NCBI GenBank assembly: GCA_017165825.1
Contig: CM029367.1
Coordinates: forward strand, 18,604,759-18,668,758
Length of the DNA stretch: 64,000 nucleotides
Direction: 5' to 3'
DNA from: Hepsetus odoe
Taxonomy: Eukaryota; Chordata; Actinopteri; Characiformes; Hepsetidae
In this document: in pieces, positions 11,452-24,500 of the stretch
Layout: each line of letters starts with the position of its first letter
Numbering within the stretch: position 1 is the stretch's first letter
The notes under the pieces: generated by a model
What the model was told of the DNA's origin: nothing
Seen by the model: the letters and a program-made list of their open reading frames with translations, nothing else
Databases searched by the model: none
Position numbers and translations under genes: made by a program

Positions 11452-14400
11452 CATAACATTTATACATAAATATATAAGTTATACACACACACACATATAT
11501 ATATATATAAGAGAAAGATCATTTAGCTAAAGTGATTCAAGAGCGAGAAAGCAGAAAAATAGATATATAATGCGTATAGTAAGTAAATATATATAAAGTA
11601 TATATATGTACATATACTACAGTAATTAATGTATAAGTAATGCATAAGTGAAAGAGTCCAGTCACACAGACACACATGTATTATTATATTTATATATTAT
11701 ATTATATTTAATTAATACCATTTTCTCATCTTCTTTACAAAGATATTAAACAGAATGAAAACAAAACTGCTGGAAAGAAAAGTAAAGAAAGCTCTTTACA
11801 TCAACCTGCCCTTCCCTCTCATTTAAAGTGAAAGCAGCAATAAAGATCTCCAGTAAACTAAAGCAAGTGAAACGCTGTTTGGCAAGACGACACTGTCATT
11901 AAATCTGAACAAAAACTAAATTCAGCCCATCTAGCAAATGCTGTACATGCACTCAGAGGGCTTCATTAGAACCTCCTTAAATCCTTCTTTTAAAGTCTTT
12001 TTATCGAGACATGTTTTGCATTTTCTTTTAACACTGGATGACATCATGTGCCCAGACTCTTTTATTATAATCATTATTGTTATTTCAATGATTAGACAGT
12101 CGCGGTGATGTAAATGGTAATTCCTCATCTTTTTCTGCATATTCCTTACATGCTTCAGGTCCCATTTGGATGGATAATGTGCGCTGTGAGGGTTCAGAGA
12201 AATCTCTGAAAGAGTGCAAATCAAATGGATGGGGGGTCCATGACTGCAAACACTCTGAGGACCTGGGGGTGGTGTGTAGTTCTGAGAGGAGACTAGATCA
12301 AGTACATCCTGGAGTGTCCAGGAGAGGACATGCCATTGCCTTAAGAAGCAATATTTCAACCTCAAACCGGTGGCAGGACATCTACTCTAGTCGAAGTTCT
12401 CCATCTCCTTGGCATGGCAATGCACACCCACAAGAATTCTCAAGACAACAGTTTTCCAGACAGCAGTTCCATTATCCCGTAAGTAGTAAGGTGTATAGGC
12501 AGGTCCCTGCAAGTCCTGTGACCTCTGCTGCAAGGATAATTTTCAGAACATGCAAGAGTTGGAATTAGAGCCACTCTGATTTTCATCCTCCAGACATATT
12601 TAGGCAGAAAGTTAATGAATGTGCTCAGCCATCATTTGTAGACTTTCAGTCTCCATCACTGCAGTGGAGTATGAATTTTCTTTAAATGATGCACATTGTG
12701 AAATAATTGCACATCAAATCATCTTCCCGAATTAACACATTAACAACATTTTAAAAGTGAGTCATCCTGCTTCCAAGCTTTTTTTTTCTCTTTTTTTCTC
12801 TTTCTTCAGTCTTCTAATAAAGTAAGAATTGAAGAGGTTCGTCTTCGGCCAGTTTTGATGGTTACCAAGAAGCGTGTGCTGGTGACAGAGGGTGTCGTAG
12901 AGGTAAAGCATGCTGGGAGATGGAGGCAGGTGTGTGATAAAGGCTGGAGTCTAAATAGCAGCAGAGTGGTGTGTGGCATGCTGGGATTCCCTGATGCAGC
13001 ACAACCCAACATGAACACCTACAAGTAGGTCCTGCTTTTCCCAAATACCACTGTACACCATTCCTAATTGAAATGTTCATTTTATTTGTTATGTTAAATG
13101 TTAAGTTCATTTCACTGAACCACGATAACATTTTTTTTTTATATACATTCTGCAGAATAGTGTTCCCAGGAATCCTTTATATGTGAGAATATCAAATGAA
13201 ATTCAGAAAAGACGAAAGCTTAAGCCTCATAATGGATTGTCTGTTATCACATATTCAGTACAGTATGGTCTGAAGTCACCTTCTCTGTTTGCTTGAGCAA
13301 ATCTTTTGTTTGGCTTATCTCCTCCCTCCGGGCACCTCTTACAAGCCTGAGTTCTCAGGCAATGTTTAAAAGATCTCTGCACATTTACTGATGGTATCTG
13401 CACGGCCAATTCTGGAGATGAAATGTCTGGCTTAAGCCTTTAGGTTTCTGTTAAAAGGCCTAATATTCCTGTTGATTGTTCTTGCAGAGCGGCTGCAGTC
13501 TGAAACCACAAAAAGTCTTTAAGTGCTGACAGCATCAGTTTGTTGTACTAATGGTTTTATTGTAGGCCTTCTGTATGACTCTCCTTCACAAGTCCACATT
13601 TGCCTCCCTCTTCTGTGTTCAGGGTTTGGCGACAGTCACCACAGACCTTGTGAAATCATAACATTTCAGTATATTTTGAACACAATGAAATTTGATGAAG
13701 AAAAATTAACATACATGCAGTTGTTTAAAAATCTAATTTCCTGTTAAAACCAACATTGAAAGGAACAGAAGTGGACTCTGCAGAGCATTTGAACATCAGG
13801 GTTAAATAATGTATTGTACATATTGAGAATATTCTTAGAGAGCTGGTCTCTTGACTCCAGCCATAAAATCTGTTTCATTTTGAATTCCTCAAATATTTTC
13901 AATGACTGGCAGAATTCTCAGCCACACACAGTGTCAGTGTAATGAATGTGATGTAGCTTCTACTGCTGAGCAGTCTTGTTGCTTTAGGAAATGTTAATGA
14001 CAGCGTGGTGGTGCTGTGGCTGCAGGTGATTCTGTCAGCAGGAAATTGATGTAGGCCTGTTAGCTTTAGCATGTCAGCATTTTCATATCAAATCATTAGA
14101 AAACGTCAGATGCTTTTTACATATCATTATTCAGTAATTCTTCATTGTGATCCCTCCGGTGTGAATATTTCAGATTAGGTTATTTGACATACTTGTATCA
14201 TGAGCCATTCGAGAAAACTGTCTGCTACACATTCATTGTTTCATGTAGAAATGTTACTGCTGGTTCTCACTTTTATTTCTAAAGAGGTTAAAAGTTTAAA
14301 GCAGAGTCAGATGTACGTGTATGCCATGATTTCAGCCAACCCTTCTTCATCTTACTTGTTTTTCTTTTTTGATAGAAGTTTCAATTGAAAAGCTGTGTTT

Positions 14401-14530
14401 GGGCTCTCTTTCTGGGTGTTAAATCAGTGTTAAGTTTGAGCGTTAGGTCAGATTTGGTTGAAAAGTGTGTAAGAGGCATGGAAGGCATCTTTAGACTCGT
14501 CTCAGAGTACACTGGGGTCCTCCCAAATGC

Positions 14531-14571
<41 letters not shown>

Positions 14572-17500
14572 TATGTGAAAGCTTGTGTGGCAATCTGTGG
14601 GACTGCGGTCGCCCCAGAACCCTCTCACAGCACCACATGGCCAGGAAATATATTTTTAGTGCTTTAAAATGATGCTTTTTGTAGAACATAAATATAGGAT
14701 AGAAGTGCAGCAGAGTAGGTCCTTTCCCTTACTCTCTCACTAAAAGTTGAAGATTGCCTAATCTCAAAGTGTCTTTGAGCAGGATTTTAACAGCGTCTGT
14801 CTGATGCATTTGGAAAATTAAACAGCTGTGGCGAACTATTTAGCACTTAATCAGCAATTAAAGGAAGGGACTTTAGGCTATTGAAAAAATGTAACAAAAA
14901 TTAAAAGTTTCTGCTGCACTAGATATTTGTTTGAAGTAATTGGTTTGTTGCTTTTCCTCATATTCTTTTCCTGGGCTTATGAAGGCTTTGTGGCTGAGAG
15001 GCATTTTTGAACAAACCCTCTTACTGCACTTTGCACTGGACAAGCATTTAACTGGACGATCTGAGTCTGCTATGATCATTTTGGCAGACATGGCCTTTTC
15101 TTGATTATAAAGCTACCACGTCTAACGGTATGTTTCTGTGGTTTCACTTTTTAACCACTTTTGTCCTCAGTGGTTGTTTGGAAATAGACTACTAAAAACT
15201 AGAAGACGGTGTAATTCTTTCCATTGTCATTCTTTCCACTCTTTCGACATTTTTTGTCTATGTAAGAAATTGAAGGAATTGTAGGAAATTAATTTCTTAA
15301 GTGAAACTGAAAGTGGAAACGACTATTCTTGTCATTGTGAAACACAGCACAGCACACAGTGAACCTCAATGAAATTACACCTCTACATTTTACCCACACA
15401 CAAACAAACAAACGTGCTGCAGGGGCCAGCTACTGAAAGCATCCGGGGAGCAGTGATGGAGATGGTACCTTTCTCAAGTGTACCTTAGGGCAACCTAGTG
15501 GTAAGGGATTAGAATCCACGCTCTTCCAATCTGGGGGACTAGTCCCTCACCACCAGGTCACTGCTGCCATAAATAGACAATAAATAGGAGCATACCGTAA
15601 CAACATTTAACCACAGTGAATTTGGTATAAAATAGAGATAAAAGTTGTTCTGATTTAATACTGTTCTATGGGTTTATGGGTGGCTTTGTCAGCCTATTGT
15701 AATATAAGCAAGTTCCCTTGTGATCAATACATTTTTGTGATTTTCTGATAAACTGATCAGTTGTATTGAGTAGTGAGCTTTTCTGTTTGGGATGAAGTGG
15801 TTAAATTGATTTAAGGTCATTTGTTTTCTTGATTGAATATTATCCTTAATGTCAGATAGACACCTTCTAACATTTTAGTAGTGAATTAGTAGATGAGAGT
15901 GAGGGAAGAGGAGAAACACTAATATCCGCAAGTCTCTAGCCCTTCAAAACAAAAGTTTGACACCTTTGGGTCAAAGGCGGTGTTTCACAGTGACCCAGTG
16001 GTTAGTGACTAGGCCCCAGGATTGGAAGGTCATGTGTTTGAATCCCAGACCAATAGGTTGCCCTGTGGTACCCTTATGCAAGTTACTGTCCCCGTCATTG
16101 CTCGCCATTGCTTTAAATAGCTGCTTTGCTGTGTTTCACAATGACAAATAGTCACTTTCACTTTTTCACTTCCGGGCAATCTCAGTTTGGCTCTCCGACC
16201 TAGGCAGCAAACCCAGCCAGTACCTGACCTCACCATGTTGTACGTGCCTGCTGGGACACTCCGCATAGTTCCAGTCTAAAGCAGACATGACGAATGTTTC
16301 ATTCGCCCACTCAGCGTCTTAGAAAGTCTCAGCTGCTCCACCCCTATCACTGTTTTTGCTGGATGCGCAGTGAAGATGCTGTAATTACGTGTTAAGGAGC
16401 TGAGGATTTCTAAAGTTCTTGCGTGAGGGGGGACTCGGGTGTTCAATTACAGCTGCATTGTATGGACTGCTGTGTCAGCAGCAGCCACTGTGTGTCACCA
16501 GGGAGATTTGAAGACTTAGACTAGGGCTTGGTTTGATTATGCTGTTGGTGAACTTTTTTTTAACTTCACAAAGTGTCCCTCAGCCTTTCAAAAAAAGTCC
16601 TCATCAGCCTTATTAGAGCAGCTGAGATTGACACTGGATGCAAATCAGATGGATGTACATACATTATAACTGTAATTTTTACTGAAATATAGCCATTTGA
16701 ATTAAAAATGAGAAAAATCCTCTAGGCAGATTTATGTTTTCTTTTCTCACGAGAAAGTTAGCACCAACTCAATCAAACTTCAATTTGGTTTTGAGCCCAG
16801 GAGCTTAAACATACCCCTAAATGTTGTTTTTCAGGTAAAGTAAGTGTCACCTGGGGAAGCAGAAGACTACAATCAGCAAATTGTATAATGCTGAGCATGT
16901 CGAGGCAACAATTACATAACTATAGGAGGCTTAAAAAGCCTAGCCCTTTTGGTGCAAACCTGTTCCCTAGCAGCTAACAGACAAAGTGACTGAGAGTATT
17001 CTATATGGTCACTGTCTGAACAAAAACTCAAATCTCCTATTTGGAAACTTTATGAGAGAAGAAAAAAAAATTTAGTTCACTTTAATGCACATGCCTCATG
17101 AGCACAGGTGTACTCAGTTAGAGCAGAGCGCCACCTACCGTGACAGATATGCTTATATATTTTTGTATAATGACACCGTAAAGCAATACAATATCCTTGT
17201 AGATCTGTAAAGTGCTCTACAAACTGTACTTAACAAAAGGATCAAAACATATCTCTCAAACTGTACTCTCGCTTTATATGCACAGCAAAAGATGAAACAC
17301 CCTGTCAGGATCCAGATCCAGTGAAGAGAGAATATGTGTGTAGAATGATGCTTAAAACAGTAGCATGATTGTTGTGTCAAAACAGACCAGCCCTCTCTGT
17401 CATTAAGCTTCGCTGGTTTAGTAGTAAACTGAGGGTGGAACGCAGAGACTAATTACATGAGCAGGTGGGTATTTTCATGCCAGAGACTGTTAGGACAAAT

Positions 17501-18422
17501 TAAAAACAGACCACTACTATGTCCAGCTTCCACATTGTCCTCAGTTGTGTTGAGGTTTTCGATTTGCAGCTAAGTGAACAAAGAGGATATATTTTGCATA
17601 TTGGAGACAGTCTTCTGTTCATTTCCAGCTGAAATGGATTCACTTGGCTGGGTTTACAGACAGTTACAAAAACTGGATCTGGTATGAAATCTGAGGGAGC
17701 TTAGATTTATCTGTGTCTAGACACTGAAAATGACATGTTAGTACAGAGCTGTGGAAACATCTAAAATATTTTATAGGGCTAATTAAACTGAAAACCCCAC
17801 AGAGCAAGTACTGAACTCAGAATAACTTTTTTTTTTTTCATCAACCACAAGGACTGTAGTACAGCTGCACTCTGGGCCTCTGTAGTGACTACAACTGTGA
17901 GCATTAGCCATTGAGCTCCTCTTTTAAGCTGCATCAAAACAACTTATTCAACACTGTAGTTTATCATCTAGAAAAGGCCAGGGAGGCACAGACTACACAA
18001 GAAAAAATAACAATCTTCTGAGTCTTCAAAAGGTAATCACAGAGCACAACGGACCCTATGTATTTAAAACACCATTTTAAAGTTTGTGTCAAGGATATTT
18101 GCTTGGAACGGATGATGATGATGATGATGATGATCATCATCATGATCATGATAATGAAGACTTATTGTATAAAGAGTGCAGTGGATGCTCTTTGAAGAGC
18201 CTCTCTCTCTTTGTACTGTTTTTGATCACTGCTGTGATCCTGGTCAGCCGGAGTTCTGAAAAGGTCAGTTTGTTTTGTGGGCAAGCTCGTCTCGCCCATT
18301 TCAGAATGCCAGCACTCATGCTTCCGGAAATGTCTGTTTTTCGAATCAACATTTTTGAAAGCATTCTCTGATCCAAGGAGCTGTTGAAGTTGCTGTATGT
18401 GTGTGTGTGTGTGTGTGTGTGC

Positions 18423-18505
<83 letters not shown>

Positions 18506-21500
18506 TGTGTGTTTGTGTGTGTGTGTGTGTGTGGATGTTTTGCTTAGATTCATTTCTTAGTGAGTAACTCCCATCTTTGCAACTGAATTTTCTGTTTATT
18601 AGTTCAGGTAATGCAAGTAATGATAAGTTATTTTGTTTTCTTGGCCATCTCAAAAAGTTCACATGCAACTTTCTTCTGTACTTCATGTACAGAACTGGAG
18701 GCAGTGCAACTTGAAATTCAACTGAAACTTGCCATAAAAACACAGCATGTGTTTCTAAGTATTGTCTGTGGTGGCACAGACAGTCACTCTATGAAGCCGC
18801 AGATTTTACTATTTGCACTCGTGAACAACTCACACATTCGCAAACCCCGGCATGCAAACGCAGGACATTCCATGTGTACCAAAATATCTCGTATGAAAGA
18901 GTGTAACTGGAACTGACTTTAGAGGTGGGAACAATAAGCTCCTACTGTAACTGCACATTTGCCACAAAACCACATGTTCTCTAGAACTTACTTGGAAAGT
19001 TTATCTCATTGGCTGATGGTGCTTTCAAAAATACTTTTGTTTGACTGTGTGCAATGATTTGCTTTAAGAAATGATTTTTTTTATAATGCCCTGTATTTCT
19101 TCCTCTTTTAGAAAAATATGGGATGAAAAAGTAAAGGACCAATCTACCAGGTATTACTTGTTGCAGTTTATGTTGATATGGCTAAGTTAACCAGCTTAAC
19201 TTGATGAAAGGAAATGGAAATGTAATATTTAATGCGTCGTGTCATTTACTTTCTGCTCTACCTTATTGTCCCCAACAGATTGAGTTACATGGCCAGAAAG
19301 AAGAGTTTCTGGGTTGAAAAGGTACATTGTCTAGGTATAGAGTCCAATCTGGCAGAGTGCCATGCCCAGCTGTCCATCCCCCGCAGCTCTACACCCTGTA
19401 GGAATGGTCGCCATGCAGTAGCTCGCTGTGTCCCAGGACCCCAGTTCTCACGCATGTCCTCGGGCAAGCCTCAAGCTCCAAACCCAAAAAATGTAAAGGT
19501 TAATTTTTTCTTAATTCAAATAAAGCACAGCCAAAGAGCCTTTTCAAACAGAAAATGTATTCTTTAAAACAAAAGTACAGAATCACATGCTGGTTTAAAA
19601 TAAGCCACTTGTGTTCATCCATGACAGAATGAAAGTCAAATGTAAAACTTTCGCTCATCATGTGTGATGTGTTACTCTTCTCGTAGCTTGCAGTGCGTCT
19701 AAAGGCAGGACCTCGTCTAGGAGAGGGCAGGGTTGAAGTGCTACGTGAAGGAAAGTGGGGAACCATAGTTGACCACCTTTGGGATCGCATCTCTGCCAGT
19801 GTGGTGTGCAGAGAACTGGGCTTTGGTTCTGCTAAAGAAGCTCTTACTGGAGCATACATGGGCCAAGGTGAGATTATGTGTTTTTTTTACAGAAAGGAGA
19901 AAAATAGTACATTAAGCAGCATGGGGAGGGAAATAACATATTAAATCTTATAATACTTGAAGTCATTTTTACAAAACACCCCAGGTCATGATTTTGTACA
20001 TGCAGCTGAAGTTTGGTCATGCACTTTTACATTTTCATTCCCCTTCAACTTAAAATTGGATTTGCACATCTTACATTGTAGGTAAAATAATAAGTTTGTC
20101 CAGACACTGCATGCTGTAATGTTCCTTAACATTAAGTAAAGATTTGAAAATGGTCTGTCTTACAGGTCACCTGACTCCTACTACATTTACTGTCCCTTTT
20201 TTTTGGTCATTTTAGATGCGAATTTTAGATTCTCTTGTGAGATATTGCACTGTCCTGTTACCTAGTTACAGTCTTTAGGGCCAGTTATACTTCACGATTA
20301 AAGCTCATAAATATGACGGATGCTGTTTTGCTCTTTTCCCTGACACTACTAGTCAGGAAAATTGCCCTTGTGATTACTATGGAAAGCATTGTGCACATGC
20401 AAGCAGATGCCTGACCATGGAAATTAAATTTGTTCAGTTGAATTTGTGAACACTCATATCTAAAAATCATATTTAAATGTGATTTGGCCTGCTGTATGAA
20501 CAAAGCCTGTGTAGCAACAGACACAAACAATAATAAATCAGAATTGCTACATCAAAAAAAAAAAACACTTTAAAAATCTTGTATTAGTATTACAATGTAT
20601 GTCATGGATACCTGATATCCTGAGATTCCTGGAACTGGACCTTGGGTTCTCCTGACAAATGCTGGCGTGTCACTCTTTCATGAAACATTTAGTTGTTCAG
20701 TTCCAAAGAATTATTGATGGCCATAATAAACTCAGAATATGTTATCTTGACACGGTTTATGATTTTAACAATAATAGATGGTTTTCTTCACTATTTCCTG
20801 CAGCAAGTTTGAAAGATCTGGTGTACAGCAGCAATGCTGTGAAACTGAGTTTCAATTTTTGAAGAGGATTAGCTTTAGTCTATATTAATGAGACTGCACA
20901 CATCACAACATGCAGGTATACTTTAGTCCGTGACCCAGTCAGTTGTGACCAGGATTAGTTCTGTTTGTAAGGGGTGGCATTGCTGCTCAACAAATGAGAA
21001 GTGATGACAGAAACTTAATGAGGTCTATCAGGTTCTGCCATGGCCAAAAAAACTTACAAAGTGTACTGGGTTTTTATTTAAAAGTAAAATAGTTTTATTA
21101 GGTGAGAAGCTGGCTTGATTTCTGTAGTCATGACAACCAGCATGGCTGTGTGGCTGTCTGTCACAGCTAATGGACAATCAGTGATGTACATACTGTGGCC
21201 TTTTTATTTATTCTCCAAAATGATACATGCCATGTTTCTATCATAAAAACATCCATCATTGTCTGTCTGTAGTTAAGTGCAGGACTGGTTGGCACAGCTA
21301 TGCTTGGGTTTCCACCTTCTTAAGATTTAAGCACTCTAGCTTTTCTTAAGCCTGGGGATCAAAACAATTTCCATTCTTAAATTTTACCATAGTACTCTTT
21401 AGGCAATTTATAGCATGTATAATTTACCAAGTGCAGCTGAGGCTACAAAAAACATATACAGAAGAGAAAACAGGGCATAATTTAGCATTGAGAGGATAGA

Positions 21501-24500
21501 ACAAGACAGTCTGACACAACAGTAATCTGACAAGCAGAGATCCAGGGACAAGGCTGTGGTCACCAGATGGAAAAGTAGGCTTTCGAAATCCAAATGGTCA
21601 GGGCGAGAGTGTCTGTATAGACATGCGCTCTGAAGCATACATGTTTTAAAACAACCAAATTCTTGTCTAACTTACTGAAGCATAACAGGTTATTTGTCAT
21701 CTGATGTGTGCATGATATGCACATAATAATTGAGTCATAGAACTACACATTTCAAAAAGCAGCGTGGTCTAAAAAAAAGCTCCCCCAAAGTTAGAACTTA
21801 GAGCAGGATGAGAGTTGGAACCTTTGGATGAGTTATCATGATAGGAGACTAGATCATACATCAGTGAGATCATTGAGACACTGGCCTCTCTAACCTCATT
21901 TACTCTTAAATAATGTAAAGCGGTTAATGTGTGCCCATGCAACCCAGAAATACATTTTAATATGAGTGGATCCTGGCCTGTGGGACATGTATTCCACATT
22001 ATGTTAGGCCTACTTGTATCCTTGTTTTTCTATCTTTTTCGCTTGGCTCAGAAAGACAGGTCTTACATAGTAATTTAATGAAAGAAAAATACTATCAATG
22101 TGAATTTATACGTTTTTTTTTTATTTTAAAGATGGAAAAGTCAATTTTTAGAAACCATTTTGTGAAACTGCTGAGTGCAATAGGTCCACAAAGCCACACC
22201 CTTTCCGTTGGCATTTGTAGTGCCATTTAATATATGGTTTCAGTACACTTCCATTTTCTCCTTTTTAAATGCTATGAATCCCCATGAATGCCATTTTTTC
22301 TTTTTCACTTTTCTTTACCATTTAAAAGGTGATTCTCAGATGTGATGAGAGGAAACTGAGATTAGATTACATATCTGTTACTTTTCTAGATCACATCATC
22401 ATTTGCCAAAATTACAGGGACAATAGACTAGTTTCTATTTCCTCTTCTAACCAGTAGTATATTTCTGTCCTTATATGTAATTTTCTCAGGAGGTATACAT
22501 TCACATGAACCCTCAAAGCTAAAACCAATCTCATGTGATTTCTTTAATGGTCAAATGGTTTCCCAGACTACTGGCAAAACTGGGCCCTGGGCAGGTCTTC
22601 CTTTGGATAGTGTGGTAATCATGTTTGTCCCAATAACTAAACAGTTGGTAAAGATTTCAGTGGCTGAGTCGAAAATGGCCTTTTGATGACTTGTAGAGTT
22701 TAACAAAACACACCGCACTGCAATTTAACACAACCACGTTTTGTCCACAGCCACTTCCCCAAGCTTCAAACAGCCTTTCCTCAGAATTGCCTCAGCAAGA
22801 TTGAAAGATATGGAATATGTCCAACATCGCCTCTTTCTTTTTGTGTTATTCATACTCATCCCGAGTGAGATTACAGCTTATTTTCACCATGGAAATCCAG
22901 TGATGTCCATGTTTTTGCTTGTTGAGATGCAAACAAAGTAAGAACTAGTGTGTGACTGCACTTCTAATGTTTTAGTCCTTATCTTCACAGAGCCAACAGA
23001 CCGACTGAGCTGGCTCAAGCACATTTCATGCAAAAATTCAGATGAAAACAAACTGATGATTTTTGATTTTCATCTTTTGGCTGTTACATTTCAATTTTTT
23101 TTTTTTTTTCACATTTTTGGACTTGTGGCTTTCTGTTTGCACGTGATTGTAGATACAGTGCTTTTGTATTAAGTTTTACTATATATAAAAAGTAATGGAA
23201 TCTTTTCCATGAGTTTCATTAGCTGCACAGACATGATGTTAACTATGAATATAAAGTTCTTCTTGTTAGTCATTTTTTATTAAAAAGAAAGTTAATGATG
23301 TTTATCGTCTAATACTTTACAGGAACAGGTCCAATCCACATGAACTCTGTTCAGTGTACAGGAACAGAACGCACTGTCTTGGACTGCTTCTTCAAAGAAG
23401 TCCAGCCATGGACATTCAAACACACCCAAGATGCCTCTGTCAAATGTAATGTTCCCAAGACAGGAGTGGAGACTACGGTAAAAATATACTGAATATTTTT
23501 TTAATTGAATTATAGGCAGTTGCTGTTCTGTTAAACCAAACCTTTATTTTCTACATTTTATATGTTATTTCTTTATGTTCTTGTATTGCCTTTAGTTTTC
23601 CTCTAGAGTGTTAACAGATGTACTGAAAAATGCTTGACCTGTCCAAAGCTCAAATGATTAAGATGGCATCACATCCATAGTTACCTTTGCACCTTAATAC
23701 ATATTTGGTGTTAATGCATGATGCCTGTATACATGGCCCTATGCCAGAATATGGGCAACCCAGTCAAATGATACGTTTTGTTGTTTTGTCTAAGTGAAAA
23801 TGAGTTATCATCCAGGGAGCATGCTCAAATGTATGACGTGGCATCTGGAATCTTTTGAGTACACATGGCAAATTTCTTTCTTCAACGTGTTTGTTTTAAC
23901 AGATTATACTATATTGATATTGATTCACTGTTGTGAGTGTTGCATTACATTTATATTTTGGCAGCTACCAGAAACTCTTTTCCAGAGTAGTCTATATTTA
24001 AATACAGATATTGGCCAAACATAGTGTTAGAAGTCTAGCCCAAAGCAATGGGGTAGACCAAGGGTGCTAAAACTTTAACAAAATACTTTATTTTTCAAAA
24101 ACTCATCTGTACTTGTGTGTATGTTTCAGGTGCGATTAGCAGGAGGTAGAGAAGCTGCAGAAGGCCGAGTGGAAGTACTGCTGGAGGTGGGGGGAAGGAA
24201 GCGCTGGGGTGCGGTGTGCAGTGAGAACTGGGGCATTAATGAGGCCATGGTAGTGTGCAGACAGCTGGGCTACGGTTTTGCTGCACGGGCCCATCAGGTA
24301 AGACTGCACTTAACACAGGGCACTGTTTTAGAATGCAGCACTTTCCAGTATTCATTCAATGTGTCACTTGTTCTATTTTCTCTAAACACTGCATCAATTA
24401 AGCCTGTGTGTGGTGTGCGTTGTGTGTGCATGCTTACTGCATGTTTTGAAGGAAGGGTGCTTTTAAGCATGTAAGCTTTATACAGTAGCTGTTTTGTCAT

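Noticed and set aside
10969..11530. Overlapping open frames of 80-176 codons around the first loxl4 coding exon
   Set aside because: Only the frame with the ATG at 11011 continues into SRCR1 and splices in phase. The others read into the (TA)n tract and give Ile-Tyr runs, or are antisense shadows.
11931..12365. Minus-strand 144-codon frame overlapping a loxl4 exon
   Set aside because: It is antisense to the spliced SRCR1 exon and its intron, with no recognisable domain.
18146..18743. Minus-strand frames of 135 and 193 codons with long His-Thr runs
   Set aside because: They translate the (GT)n microsatellite and flanking repeat. There is no domain and no splice context.
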